The notes below the pieces were generated by a model. The model worked only from the letters and a program-made list of their open reading frames with translations, made no database searches and was not told the origin of the DNA. From contig NZ_JACVOR010000001.1 of assembly GCF_018882295.1 (NCBI RefSeq), positions 248,001 to 312,000 of the forward strand: a stretch of 64,000 nucleotides of DNA, read 5' to 3'. This document shows positions 43,301-54,747 of this stretch, one piece after another; position 1 is the first letter of the stretch, and every line of letters begins with the position of its first letter. Source of the stretch: Polynucleobacter sp. 80A-SIGWE (GTDB taxonomy: Bacteria > Pseudomonadota > Gammaproteobacteria > Burkholderiales > Burkholderiaceae). The translations under genes and the position numbers were made by a program.

Positions 43301-45979
43301 GTGGCAACTAAAGCAACTACCAAGAAAAGCAGCTCAAAGACCTCAACCGTAGATCATCCTAAGGCGCTGATCATTGCGGAGAAACCTTCCGTTGCGAATG
43401 ACATTGCCAAGGCTTTGGGTGGCTTCACCAAATACGAGGACTATTTCGAGAGTGATGACTTTGTTATCTCTTCCGCAGTTGGCCATCTATTAGAAATCGC
43501 CGCCCCCGAAGAATTTGATGTCAAACGCGGCAAGTGGTCATTCGCGAATCTTCCAGTTGTGCCACCCTATTTTGATTTACGCCCGATTGCTAAAACTGAA
43601 TCGCGGCTTAAGGTATTGCAAAAGCTCATTAAGCGTAAAGATATTAATGAACTCATTAATGCATGTGACGCGGGACGCGAAGGTGAGTTGATTTTCCGTT
43701 TAATTGCTCAGCACGCAAAAGCACCTCAAGCAATCAAGCGACTTTGGTTGCAATCAATGACGCCAGCAGCCATTCGTGATGGCTTTGCCTCACTGCGTAG
43801 TGATAGTGATATGCAGCCCCTAGCAGATGCAGCGCGTTGCCGCTCTGAGGCTGATTGGCTCGTGGGAATCAACGGCACTCGCGCCATGACTGCGTTCAAC
43901 AGTAAGAGCGGTGGATTCTTTCTAACAACGGTTGGTCGAGTACAAACGCCGACGCTATCAATTGTGGTGGAGCGCGAAGAGCTCATCCGTAAATTTATCT
44001 CCAAAGATTATTGGGAGGTGAAGGCTGAGTTTATTGCTGCAGCCGGCGTGTATGAAGGCCGTTGGTTTGATCCGAAGTTTAAGAAAGATGCGGCTGCGCC
44101 TGATGCGCGTGAAAATCGCCTATGGAGCGAAGCAGCAGCGCAAAGCATTGTTGCAGCCTGCCGCGACAAAAAGGCGAGTGTTAAAGAAGAGGCAAAACCA
44201 GCCACTCAACTAGCACCACAACTATTTGACTTAACTAGCTTGCAACGCGAAGCCAATGCACGCTTTGGTTTCTCCGCCAAGAATACTTTGGGTTTAGCCC
44301 AGGCGCTTTACGAGCGTCACAAGGTGCTTACCTATCCACGTACCGATGCGAAAGCATTGCCGGAAGATTATCTGGATACCGTGAAGCAGACCATGGAAAA
44401 CTTGGCTGAAAACTCACAAGAGTATCGCCCCTTCGCCAAACAAATTTTGCAAGGCGATCCCAAGGATCCAAAAGCAAAGACGGGATATGGCTGGATCAAA
44501 CCGAACAAACGTATTTTTGACAACTCAAAAATATCTGATCACTTTGCAATCATTCCCACCTTAGAGTCTCCAAAGAGCCTGAGTGAGCCTGAGCAAAAGC
44601 TGTATGACTTGGTTGTTCGTCGCTTCTTGGCAGTGTTTTATCCCGCAGCTGAATTCCGCGTCACCACTCGCATCACCGAAGCATCAGGACACCACTTTAA
44701 AACTGAAGGTCGCGTGCTGGTCACACCAGGTTGGCTAACGGTTTACGGCAGATCCAATCAAGCGGATGATGAGCTAGTTGCAGTCCAAGAAGGTGAGACT
44801 GTACAAACTGAATCCATCGCCGCCATTCCCTTAAAAACCAAGCCGCCAGCTCGCTACACCGAGGCAACTTTGTTATCAGCAATGGAAAGCGCCGGTAAGT
44901 GGGTAGATGATGATGAGATGCGCGAAGCCATGGCCGAAAAGGGTCTAGGCACACCTGCAACACGTGCGGCCATTATTGAGGGCCTGCTAGCAGAAAAATA
45001 TATGGTGCGCGAAGCACGCGAACTCATTCCTACAGCCAAAGCATTCCAATTAATGACACTCTTGCGCGGCTTGGATGTTGAAGAATTAACGCGGCCAGAT
45101 CTCACGGGCAGCTGGGAAAATAAACTCTCCTTGATTGAGCGTGGCGAGATGAATCGCGACACCTTCATGCAAGAAATTGCCCAGATGACCCAACGCATCG
45201 TCAAGCGTGCAAAAGAATATGACAGCGATACGATTCCTGGTGACTATGCCACCATGTCTACGCCGTGCCCACACTGTAAAGGTGCGGTTAAAGAAAACTA
45301 TCGCCGCTTTGCTTGTGAGAAATGTGGCTTTACGATTAGCAAAACCCCGGGTGGTCGTGCGTTTGAATACCCCGAAGTAGAAGAATTACTACGTGAGAAA
45401 ACTATTGGGCCGTTGCAGGGTTTCCGCAGCAAAATGGGCAGGCCATTTGCGGCAATTATTAAGTTAAGCGAAATCCCCGAAGATGATGCTGACTATCCAA
45501 ACGCAGGCTTCAAGCTCGAATTTGATTTTGGCAATACTCAAGAAGATGAATCCGAGGCGATCGACTTTACTGGCCGTCAAGCTTTAGGCGTTTGTCCAAA
45601 ATGTTCTGGTGCAGTGTATGAAGATGGCATGCGCTATTTGTGCGAAAGAAATACCGGGCCAGATAAATCATGTGATTTCAAAACGGGCAAGGTTGTTTTA
45701 CAACAAGAAATTTCTGCTGAGCAAGTTCAAAAATTGCTTACCGAAGGCAAAACAGATTTGCTAACCAATTTCAAATCAAACCGTACTGGTCGTGGCTTTA
45801 AGGCTTATCTCGCCTTGGGCACAGATGGCAAAATAGGTTTTGAGTTTGAAGCAAAAGCACCTAAAGAGGGTGCCGCCACTAAAGCTCCAGCGAAGAAACG
45901 TGCCGGCGCCAGCGCAGCCACTAAGTCTGCAGCAAAACCTAAGCGTGCCAGCAAAGCAAAGTCATCTTCAAGCACCTGA
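43301..45979 (+). CDS. topB: DNA topoisomerase III (type IA)
   Basis: A type IA enzyme that relaxes and decatenates DNA. The 892-residue protein starts at GTG. The TOPRIM domain is ALIIAEKPSVANDIAKALGG; the acid residues are in NACDAGREGELIFRLI, and the catalytic Tyr is Tyr345 in KVLTYPRTDAKALPE. QSMTPAAIRDGF and TTVGRVQTPTLSIVVERE are family motifs. Two C-terminal zinc-ribbon-like segments (CPHCKGAV and CPKCSGAV) and a Lys/Ala-rich tail follow. The tail region overlaps the 3' end of the minus-strand FAD oxidoreductase gene by 175 bases. Confidence 0.94.
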   Translation: MATKATTKKSSSKTSTVDHPKALIIAEKPSVANDIAKALGGFTKYEDYFESDDFVISSAVGHLLEIAAPEEFDVKRGKWSFANLPVVPPYFDLRPIAKTESRLKVLQKLIKRKDINELINACDAGREGELIFRLIAQHAKAPQAIKRLWLQSMTPAAIRDGFASLRSDSDMQPLADAARCRSEADWLVGINGTRAMTAFNSKSGGFFLTTVGRVQTPTLSIVVEREELIRKFISKDYWEVKAEFIAAAGVYEGRWFDPKFKKDAAAPDARENRLWSEAAAQSIVAACRDKKASVKEEAKPATQLAPQLFDLTSLQREANARFGFSAKNTLGLAQALYERHKVLTYPRTDAKALPEDYLDTVKQTMENLAENSQEYRPFAKQILQGDPKDPKAKTGYGWIKPNKRIFDNSKISDHFAIIPTLESPKSLSEPEQKLYDLVVRRFLAVFYPAAEFRVTTRITEASGHHFKTEGRVLVTPGWLTVYGRSNQADDELVAVQEGETVQTESIAAIPLKTKPPARYTEATLLSAMESAGKWVDDDEMREAMAEKGLGTPATRAAIIEGLLAEKYMVREARELIPTAKAFQLMTLLRGLDVEELTRPDLTGSWENKLSLIERGEMNRDTFMQEIAQMTQRIVKRAKEYDSDTIPGDYATMSTPCPHCKGAVKENYRRFACEKCGFTISKTPGGRAFEYPEVEELLREKTIGPLQGFRSKMGRPFAAIIKLSEIPEDDADYPNAGFKLEFDFGNTQEDESEAIDFTGRQALGVCPKCSGAVYEDGMRYLCERNTGPDKSCDFKTGKVVLQQEISAEQVQKLLTEGKTDLLTNFKSNRTGRGFKAYLALGTDGKIGFEFEAKAPKEGAATKAPAKKRAGASAATKSAAKPKRASKAKSSSST

Positions 45980-47040
45980 GCACTAATGAGTTTGGCCGCT
46001 AGAGCCGACCACAGTGCGCCTCTCGACCCCAGGGCTGTTGCCAAAAATATCCCTGGGCGTTGAGTCAGCGCGCCAATAATAGGCAAACGATCGCCAGCAA
46101 CGCAACGAACACCTACAAAGCTTCCTGACTTTTGAAGTTGGCTAAGGTCACCATGTTCGTAATTCAGCAAGCCTCTTGCCTGTTCACGATTAAAGTCATC
46201 ACTAGCATCCCAATCCTGAAGATCAGACTCTCCCTCGTCAAAACTAGAGCCCACTATCCATTGGTAGCTGCCATCGGGTAATTTCTTAGCTGGCAAACAA
46301 TAGCCATCACCTGATATAGCGGTGCGAGGTAGTTTTGGCGCCCAGGAACTATTTTCATCAATAGTAAAAATACTCAGCTGTCCGCGCACTGGCCTCAAAG
46401 GAAGTCGTACGTCGATGCTTGCGGCTAACTTTTTAGTTTCGAGCGCTGTCGCAATAATGACTTTGCCAGCAGTCATGATGGGCTTATCTTGAGGGTCGAT
46501 TAATTGCCAGCCAGCATTTACTTTTTCTAGTCGAGCGACGGGAGTATTCCAACAGCAAGTCATTTTTGGGTGGGGAGCCAACGCATCTTGCGTTGCTTCA
46601 AACAAATTTAATGATGCGCCCCGTGAAAGCCAAATGCCATCTTGAGAAATTCCACAAGCTTGCATTGCATCATTCGCATCAAGTGCTTGTGCCATACTCT
46701 CATCAAGATTAAGTGACTGCAGATAGCTTGCAACATCATCACGATTAAAAACTTTGTCTTTTTTGTTTGGCTGAAAGATGCCGTGCTGATTCCAGACCTT
46801 GCCCCATCGAGCTTCGGCCATCAAAAAGGCAATGCGAGTTAGGCGTAATAAACGGGGAGCTCCACGACCAACATGTGGATGAGCAATGGCGTAAGCGTGA
46901 CTAGAACATGCTGATGCGGGATGAGGGGCTGAGTCAACAATACAAACCGCTTGACCGCGCTCGAGCAGCTCACTGGCAATGCTAGAGCCTGCAATGCCTG
47001 CCCCAATCACCACGATGTCATGGTGTTGGGGTAAGGTCAT
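45805..47040 (-). CDS. FAD-dependent oxidoreductase, MnmC C-terminal-domain-like
   Basis: A 411-residue flavoprotein: an FAD-binding Rossmann start (DIVVIGAGIAGSSIASELLERG), then a DAO-type fold. The C-terminal ATALGSRGALWSALAAKLISAQV is close to the end of the MnmC oxidase domain, which converts cmnm5s2U to mnm5s2U in tRNA. The methyltransferase half of MnmC is absent. Substrate could be a tRNA base or a small amine. The last 58 codons run antisense to the topB tail; a full-length homologue would be expected to end at about this point. Confidence 0.8.
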   Translation of the reverse strand: MTLPQHHDIVVIGAGIAGSSIASELLERGQAVCIVDSAPHPASACSSHAYAIAHPHVGRGAPRLLRLTRIAFLMAEARWGKVWNQHGIFQPNKKDKVFNRDDVASYLQSLNLDESMAQALDANDAMQACGISQDGIWLSRGASLNLFEATQDALAPHPKMTCCWNTPVARLEKVNAGWQLIDPQDKPIMTAGKVIIATALETKKLAASIDVRLPLRPVRGQLSIFTIDENSSWAPKLPRTAISGDGYCLPAKKLPDGSYQWIVGSSFDEGESDLQDWDASDDFNREQARGLLNYEHGDLSQLQKSGSFVGVRCVAGDRLPIIGALTQRPGIFLATALGSRGALWSALAAKLISAQVLEDDFALLARLGFAADLVAALAPARFFAGALVAAPSLGAFASNSKPILPSVPKAR

Positions 47041-47087
47041 TAAATAAAGATGTTTTAAAAAAGGCTTCTTAAATTTCTAGGAAATGC

Positions 47088-48935
<1,848 letters not shown>

Positions 48936-49024
48936 GAGAGTCCTATGAAATGTAATATTTTTGATCGCACTATTTTAACATTTTGGCCATATTTTTAGGG
49001 TCTGGCCCACCAAGTGCAAACCCT

Positions 49025-50407
49025 TTACTTGCCGATACAAAATTGGCTAAAAATCTTGCCCAAAAGGTCATCGGGGAGTAGTTTTCCAGTAATGTGCCCA
49101 AGCTGATCTTGTGCTAAACGGAGCTCTTCTGCAAATAACTCCAGCGATATGTTGCCATCTGCTGCGAATTGCTGAGATTTATCTATATGAGCAGCAGCTC
49201 TGTCTAGACAATCCAAATGCCGTCTACGGGCCACAATGGCACCCTCTTGAGTACCGCCCCAGCCTACAGACCTTAGGATTGTCTGTTTTAGAGCTTCAAT
49301 ACCATTGCCCGTCTTCGCTGAAATTAGCAAACTGGGATTTTCATCATGATTTAACGCAGCTTCACTCAATAAGTCGGATTTATTGCGAACCTCTAAAACA
49401 GGGCACTTTGGTGGGAGCGCTTGCAATATTTGAGCCTTCAACTCGGAAGCCTCAGCGCTTTTGCCTTTATCCATAGGGCTTGGATCTTGCAGAAATATCA
49501 CCAGGTCGGCTGCTCGAATGGCCTCCCAAGACCTTTCAATCCCTTTTGCCTCAACGAGATCGCCGGTCTCACGCAAACCAGCGGTATCAATGATGTGCAT
49601 AGGCACCCCATTAATGGTGATGCTCTCCTTAACCCGATCTCTTGTAGTTCCAGCGATAGGCGTGACAATGGCCACCTCCTCACCAGCCAGGCGATTCAGA
49701 AGAGAGCTTTTTCCAACATTGGGGGCGCCGGCCAAAACCAACTGGATGCCGTCGCGCAAAATTTTTCCTTGCTTTGCACCTTCACGAAGCCCTTGCAACT
49801 TTTTCATCACAGTACTGAGGCGCTCGCGAGCCTGAGCATTCTCTAAAAACTCAATCTCTTCTTCAGGAAAGTCTAAGGTGGATTCCACCAAAATACGTAA
49901 CTGGGTAATTTCTTCAATCAAACTATTGATGTCGTTTGAAAAAGCTCCTTGCAATGAGCGTGCTGCCCCACGAACTGCCGCCTCACTTTGGGCATCAATT
50001 AAATCTGCGATAGCCTCTGCTTGGGCTAAATCGATTTTGTTATTTAGATAAGCGCGTAGAGAAAATTCGCCAGGTTCAGCAATTACCAAGCCTTGATCTT
50101 TTCCCAGCTCTAGACAACGCTTCATGACCAACTCTAAAAGTTGTGGGCCACCATGACATTGCAGCTCCAAGACATCCTCGCCAGTAAAAGAGGCGGGGGC
50201 AGCAAAGTAAATAGCAATGAGCTGGTCTATCGACTCGCCTTGCGCATCACGAAGTGTCAGTAAGTTGGCCTGACGGGGCAGAAGTGCCTTCTGAAATAAA
50301 GCTTCTGAGAGCGGTAAAAGCTGAGCTCCACTAATGCGAATGACACCAACACCCGCCTTGCCTGGTGCGGTGGCAACCGCAATGATGGGCAACTTTCGAG
50401 TCATCAT
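49025..50407 (-). CDS. mnmE: tRNA modification GTPase MnmE
   Basis: MnmE with MnmG makes 5-carboxymethylaminomethyluridine at tRNA U34. The 460-residue protein has the N-terminal formyl-THF domain (IIAVATAPGKAGVGVIRISG), the G domain with G1 GAPNVGKSS, G3 DTAGLRE and G4 NKSD, and the C-terminal CIGK that supplies the catalytic Cys. Start set at ATG 50407 because a GGAG lies eight bases upstream (50416-50419); a GTG at 50416 would overlap that site. It is the last gene of the rpmH-rnpA-yidD-yidC-mnmE cluster. Confidence 0.96.
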   Translation of the reverse strand: MMTRKLPIIAVATAPGKAGVGVIRISGAQLLPLSEALFQKALLPRQANLLTLRDAQGESIDQLIAIYFAAPASFTGEDVLELQCHGGPQLLELVMKRCLELGKDQGLVIAEPGEFSLRAYLNNKIDLAQAEAIADLIDAQSEAAVRGAARSLQGAFSNDINSLIEEITQLRILVESTLDFPEEEIEFLENAQARERLSTVMKKLQGLREGAKQGKILRDGIQLVLAGAPNVGKSSLLNRLAGEEVAIVTPIAGTTRDRVKESITINGVPMHIIDTAGLRETGDLVEAKGIERSWEAIRAADLVIFLQDPSPMDKGKSAEASELKAQILQALPPKCPVLEVRNKSDLLSEAALNHDENPSLLISAKTGNGIEALKQTILRSVGWGGTQEGAIVARRRHLDCLDRAAAHIDKSQQFAADGNISLELFAEELRLAQDQLGHITGKLLPDDLLGKIFSQFCIGK

Positions 50408-50445
50408 TGCGGGCACTCCGTATTCATCTTTAGGCAGCTAAAAAT

Positions 50446-52122
50446 TTATTTAGCCGGCTTCTTTCCAAACATTTGATTGATCTGCCATTGTTGAGCAATT
50501 GACAGCAAGTTGTTTACTACCCAGTACAGAACCAAGCCTGCAGGGAAGAAGAAGAACATCACTGAGAACACTAGCGGCATATACATCATTACCTTTGCCT
50601 GAATTGGATCTGGTGGCGTTGGGTTTAGTTTGGTTTGCACAAACATAGAGGCTGCCATGATGATTGGCAAAATATAATATGGGTCCGGAACTGATAGGTC
50701 ATGAATCCAACCAATCCATGGTGCGTTACGCATTTCTACAGAGGACAGCAGAACCCAATACAAAGAAATAAACACTGGGATCTGAATGACTACAGGTAAG
50801 CAACCACCCAAAGGATTAATTTTTTCCTTGCGATACATCTCCATCATGGCTTGATTGAGTTTTTGTGGCTCGCCCTTGTACTGCTCTTTCATGGCAATCA
50901 AACGTGGCTGAACTTCTTTCATGCGCGCCATTGATTTGTAACTAGCAGCAGACAGTGGGAAGAACACCAACTTAATCAAGATGGTCAACAAGATAATTGA
51001 CCAACCCCAGTTACCAACATAAGCGTGAATATTTTCTAGCAGCCAGAAAATAGGTTTAGCAAGAATGGTGAGGTATCCGTAGTCTTTCAGCAAAGCAAAC
51101 CCTGGAGCAATCGTTTCTAAAACGCTTTCCTCTTGTGGGCCTACAAACAGCTTTGCTTTTTCAACAACAGTTGTTCCTGGCGCCACTACGCCCAAAGGAG
51201 TTTGCATACCAATGCGGTAAAGGTTGTTATCAATTCTTCCGGCGTAAATGTCACGCGCCATCTTGTCGCCAGGAATCCAGGCGCTAGCGAAGTAGTGCTG
51301 AACCATGGCGATCCAAGCGGGATCTCCTGCTGGCACCTGTGTAGGAATCGTGATTTTGTTTTTATCAATGGCCGTGAATTCCAGCTTATTGAATTTTTCT
51401 TTTTCGGTGTATGCAGCTGGGCCAGTAAAGGTGCTTGCTGAGAATGCGCCATCAAAAGGCCCAATTTTTTGCTCTTGCGAAGCGTCGCGCACGATCTCTG
51501 TGTAAAGGACCAAGGGTGCTGCATTCGTATTGCTTTGTGTAACGCGATGTCCAACATCAACAACATAACTGCCGGGACTTAAGATAAATGTCTTCTCTAG
51601 TTTTACGCCGTTGCGCTCGCTAGCCAAAACAATAAAAGGTTTTCCTGACCCATCCTTACCGGACTGCACTAACTTAAACGTGCTGGTGTGATTAGGTAGG
51701 TCTGCATTACCCAAAGCAATTAAGCCGGAACGTGCAAAATATTTATGGTTTGGTGCGTATTGAAATAACTCGACCGGCTTCTTTTCTGCGGTCAGCTGTT
51801 TGGGTAATTTCGCATCAATAATGTTGGCGCCATTAGCGCTGATTTCTAAAATCAATACATCGTTTTGCAATACAAACTTTTCTGCCGTTTCAATTGCGCT
51901 AGCAACAATAGCAGGCGCTTGATTCGATGCTGGAATGCTTGGGTTTTGAACGGGCGATGGAATATCTACTTTGCTTGCTTGAGCTTTTTCAGGCACAACA
52001 GCAGTGCTTGCAGGGTTTCCACCAAACATCGACGGCTTCCCTTCGTGAACCTGCCAGTTGTTGTAAAGCATTAAGCCTGACATTGAGAAGACTGCCCAAA
52101 GAATTGTTTTTTTAAAGTCCAT
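50446..52122 (-). CDS. yidC: Membrane protein insertase YidC
   Basis: YidC inserts and folds inner-membrane proteins with or without SecYEG. The 558-residue protein begins with the typical anchor MDFKKTILWAVFSMSGLMLYNNWQ, has a large periplasmic beta domain (about 60-340), and a C-terminal 60KD-insertase core (about 360-550) with NWGWSIILLTILIKLVFFPLS and NPLGGCLPVVIQIPVFISLYW. An AAGTGA ribosome site fits the ATG at 52122 better than one two codons further upstream. It follows yidD with a ten-base gap. Confidence 0.95.
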   Translation of the reverse strand: MDFKKTILWAVFSMSGLMLYNNWQVHEGKPSMFGGNPASTAVVPEKAQASKVDIPSPVQNPSIPASNQAPAIVASAIETAEKFVLQNDVLILEISANGANIIDAKLPKQLTAEKKPVELFQYAPNHKYFARSGLIALGNADLPNHTSTFKLVQSGKDGSGKPFIVLASERNGVKLEKTFILSPGSYVVDVGHRVTQSNTNAAPLVLYTEIVRDASQEQKIGPFDGAFSASTFTGPAAYTEKEKFNKLEFTAIDKNKITIPTQVPAGDPAWIAMVQHYFASAWIPGDKMARDIYAGRIDNNLYRIGMQTPLGVVAPGTTVVEKAKLFVGPQEESVLETIAPGFALLKDYGYLTILAKPIFWLLENIHAYVGNWGWSIILLTILIKLVFFPLSAASYKSMARMKEVQPRLIAMKEQYKGEPQKLNQAMMEMYRKEKINPLGGCLPVVIQIPVFISLYWVLLSSVEMRNAPWIGWIHDLSVPDPYYILPIIMAASMFVQTKLNPTPPDPIQAKVMMYMPLVFSVMFFFFPAGLVLYWVVNNLLSIAQQWQINQMFGKKPAK

Positions 52123-52132
52123 TTGCATTCAC

Positions 52133-52372
52133 TTAATGATGATGAGGTGTTGGTTTTACTGCGGGGTCATATCCCCCTTGTGACCATGGGTTGCAACGCA
52201 AAACACGCCACACCATTAGCCTAAAGCTTTTTAAAAATCCGTAATTTGTAAAACAGTCGCAAGCGTACTGAGAGCAAGAAGGCACAAACTTACATTGCAT
52301 GCCAACAAAAGGACTAAGCGCTATTTGATAAGCTCTCAAAACCTTAACAGCCGCTTTGTTTAGTGGGTGCAC
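52133..52372 (-). CDS. yidD: Membrane protein insertion efficiency factor YidD
   Basis: A 79-residue protein starting at GTG. The YidD signature is YQIALSPFVGMQCKFVPSCSQYACDCFTNYG with the four cysteines of the family, followed by WRVLRCNPWSQGGYDPA. It helps insertion of membrane proteins with YidC and has the standard place between rnpA and yidC; the gene starts one base after the rnpA stop codon. Confidence 0.96.
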   Translation of the reverse strand: MHPLNKAAVKVLRAYQIALSPFVGMQCKFVPSCSQYACDCFTNYGFLKSFRLMVWRVLRCNPWSQGGYDPAVKPTPHHH

Positions 52373-52373
52373 G

Positions 52374-52691
52374 TTAAATCAACCCATCTATTTGAGTGCG
52401 CAGAGCTTCTTTTTCTTTATTTCTGAGTCTGCCGCGCGTCTCACGACCAATTGGTTTTTTTAGCTTCACCACAACATCGCTGTTGAGGTGTGTAGCCTGG
52501 GCGCCTCTAATCAATTCACGGATCATGCGCTTTAATTGGTTGCGATCTACTGCACGCTTAGCTAATTTTTTAGCGACCGCAATACCTAAGTCTGGTTTAA
52601 CGCCCTGAACCGGAGATGCCAAATACAAACCCCAATACAAATTTGTCTTGGGGCGTGTTTTTAGTAATTCAGAAATCCTGGCGCTATTCAA
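52374..52691 (-). CDS. rnpA: Ribonuclease P protein component
   Basis: RnpA is the protein subunit of RNase P that processes tRNA 5' ends. The 105-residue protein has the hallmark segment KKLAKRAVDRNQLKRMIREL (the RNR box). It starts at a TTG (52691) inside the rpmH-rnpA spacer; no ATG is available in frame. It is adjacent to rpmH and yidD as in nearly all bacteria. Confidence 0.95.
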   Translation of the reverse strand: MNSARISELLKTRPKTNLYWGLYLASPVQGVKPDLGIAVAKKLAKRAVDRNQLKRMIRELIRGAQATHLNSDVVVKLKKPIGRETRGRLRNKEKEALRTQIDGLI

Positions 52692-52699
52692 CTGCTAAT

Positions 52700-52834
52700 T
52701 TAAACAGCTAGACGTTTGCGACCTTTAGCGCGACGTGCATTTAAAACTGCGCGTCCACTCTTAGTTTTCATACGAATACGGAATCCGTGAGTGCGTTTAC
52801 GACGTGTTACTGAGGGTTGGTATGTTCTTTTCAT
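52700..52834 (-). CDS. rpmH: 50S ribosomal protein L34
   Basis: A 44-residue very basic ribosomal protein: it begins [19 protein letters not shown] and ends AKGRKRLAV, a full match to L34. AGGA lies six bases before the ATG. It starts the rpmH-rnpA-yidD-yidC-mnmE operon, which diverges from dnaA across the origin region. Confidence 0.99.
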
Positions 52835-53056
52835 GATTCATCCTGCAAAACCCCGTATTTTCCTTGTTGCGCAGCAAAAGGTCAACCGCCGCGGAAGAAT
52901 ATATAGGTATTTTTCTCTATTTTGTTTGACTGTTTTTATTAAGCCATTGATTTATAGGTATTTTTAGATTTTATACACAAGTTATCCACAGGTTTTCCAC
53001 GTTTTTCTGGCTTGTGGATAACTTTATGGGATCGCTACAATGGATCCTCCAAAAAT
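52835..53056. other. rpmH-dnaA intergenic region with DnaA boxes
   Basis: AT-rich stretch (52910-52980) followed by DnaA boxes TTATCCACA (52982-52990) and inverted TGTGGATAA (53013-53021), plus a near match TTTTCCACG between them. It probably contains part of the origin and the autoregulated dnaA promoter. Confidence 0.75.
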
Positions 53057-54481
53057 ATGAGTAACTTACAGAATCCACCCACATTGAATTCACTTAGCCC
53101 ACTGGGGTTTTGGGATGGCGCCCTAGGCGCCCTTGCTCGCGAGCTCTCCCCCCAACAATTTAAAACTTGGATTGCCCCATTAAGCTTAGTTTCTTATGAT
53201 GAAAGTGAGCAGTCACTCATCTTGGGAGCGCCAAACAGGTTCAAGCTTGATTGGATAAAAAAGACTTTTTCTGACCGTTTCCAAGAGATGGCGGATCAAT
53301 ATTTTGGCCACCCAATTGCCCTAAGCTTCATTCTTAATGTTGAGGGATCAAGCAGCCAAACAATGCCGGCCAGCACCCCTCAAGAAAAAGCTGAACCTCA
53401 AGAGCTTGTAATTAATTCGGATAGCGCCTCGACAGAGGAGCAGGCTTTTGAAATTGAAGATCACTCAAAACTAAACCCGAACCTTACTTTTGAGACTTTT
53501 GTAACTGGTAAGGCAAATCAATTGGCGAGGGCCGCCTCAATTCAGGTTGCCCACAATCCAGGCACCTCTTATAACCCCATGTTTTTATATGGTGGGGTAG
53601 GTTTAGGTAAAACCCACTTAATCCATGCGATTGGGAACCATCTTTTAAAAGAGAAGCCCAATGCCCGAATTCGATATATCCACGCAGAGCAGTATGTCTC
53701 CGACGTGGTCAGGGCTTATCAGCAAAAGGCTTTTGACCGCTTTAAGCGCTATTACCACTCATTGGACCTTCTATTAATTGATGATATTCAGTTTTTTAGT
53801 GGGAAATCTCGGACTCAAGAGGAGTTTTTCTACGCTTTTGAGGCGCTTCTGAGCAACAAAGCCCAGGTCATCATCACAAGCGATACCTACCCAAAAGAAA
53901 TGGCTGGGATAGACGATCGCCTCATTTCACGCTTTGATTCAGGCCTAACGGTAGCAATCGAACCACCCGAACTTGAGATGCGCGTAGCCATTTTGATGAA
54001 AAAGGCTTTGAGTGAGGGCATCCCCATGAGTGAGGATGTGGCCTTCTTTGTGGCGAAACACTTAAGATCCAACGTACGAGAGTTGGAGGGGGCGTTAAGG
54101 AAGATTTTGGCCTTTGTTCGCTTCCACGGCAAAGAGGTCACTATTGATGTGGCCCGCGTAGCCCTAAAAGACTTACTTTCAATACAGAATCGTCAAATTT
54201 CGGTTGAAAACATCCAAAAGGCGGTGGCAGATTTTTACAGCATCAAAGTTGCGGACATGTATTCCAAAAAACGTCCAGCAAACATTGCTCGTCCACGCCA
54301 AATTGCCATGTTTATGGCTAAAGAGCTTACCCAGAAAAGCCTCCCAGAGATTGGGGAGTTGTTTGGCGGCCGAGATCACACAACCGTCTTACATGCCGTT
54401 CGAAAGATTGGTGAAGAACGCTCCCATGATGGTCAACTCAACCACGAAATCCACGTTATTGAGCAAACCCTAAAGTCGTAG
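53057..54481 (+). CDS. dnaA: Chromosomal replication initiator DnaA
   Basis: DnaA opens the origin and regulates its own gene. The 474-residue protein has domain I (about 1-90, [21 protein letters not shown]), a variable linker, the AAA+ core with Walker [11 protein letters not shown] and Walker [11 protein letters not shown], and the C-terminal DNA-binding domain with the signature [15 protein letters not shown]. Start at ATG 53057 gives the normal N-terminus; an in-frame TTG at 53012 lies in the DnaA box and is rejected. It diverges from rpmH. Confidence 0.97.
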   Translation: MSNLQNPPTLNSLSPLGFWDGALGALARELSPQQFKTWIAPLSLVSYDESEQSLILGAPNRFKLDWIKKTFSDRFQEMADQYFGHPIALSFILNVEGSSSQTMPASTPQEKAEPQELVINSDSASTEEQAFEIEDHSKLNPNLTFETFVTGKANQLARAASIQVAHNPGTSYNPMFLYGGVGLGKTHLIHAIGNHLLKEKPNARIRYIHAEQYVSDVVRAYQQKAFDRFKRYYHSLDLLLIDDIQFFSGKSRTQEEFFYAFEALLSNKAQVIITSDTYPKEMAGIDDRLISRFDSGLTVAIEPPELEMRVAILMKKALSEGIPMSEDVAFFVAKHLRSNVRELEGALRKILAFVRFHGKEVTIDVARVALKDLLSIQNRQISVENIQKAVADFYSIKVADMYSKKRPANIARPRQIAMFMAKELTQKSLPEIGELFGGRDHTTVLHAVRKIGEERSHDGQLNHEIHVIEQTLKS

Positions 54482-54491
54482 GTTTCTAGCC

Positions 54492-54691
54492 TGTGGATAA
54501 GGTTGTGGATAGGTCAATGGATAAGTTTGGGGACAACATGTGGATAAATTGTGGAAAGCTCACGCTTCATGCAAAAATAGGGTGTTGATTAAAAGTTATC
54601 CAATATTTATGCAGTGTTTATACAAAAGTTTTCCACAGGTTTTTTTTGGTTTTAATGGGTTGTTTTATATACGGTTTTTGAGTTATCCACC
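54492..54691. other. Cluster of DnaA boxes between dnaA and dnaN (origin candidate)
   Basis: Exact TGTGGATAA at 54492-54500 and 54539-54547, near matches TGTGGATAG (54504-54512), AATGGATAA (54516-54524), TGTGGAAAG (54550-54558), and on the other strand TTATCCAAT (54596-54604), TTTTCCACA (54629-54637) and TTATCCACC (54683-54691). The flanking sequence is AT-rich. Such clusters mark oriC. Confidence 0.85.
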
Positions 54692-54747
54692 GAAATAACG
54701 AGCCTTATTACTACTACTAATAAGATATATACAAGGATTTAAAAGCA

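Noticed and set aside
53012..53056. In-frame TTG start for dnaA at 53012
   Set aside because: It lies in an inverted DnaA box and adds residues ([15 protein letters not shown]) not typical of DnaA. The ATG at 53057 gives the standard N-terminus.
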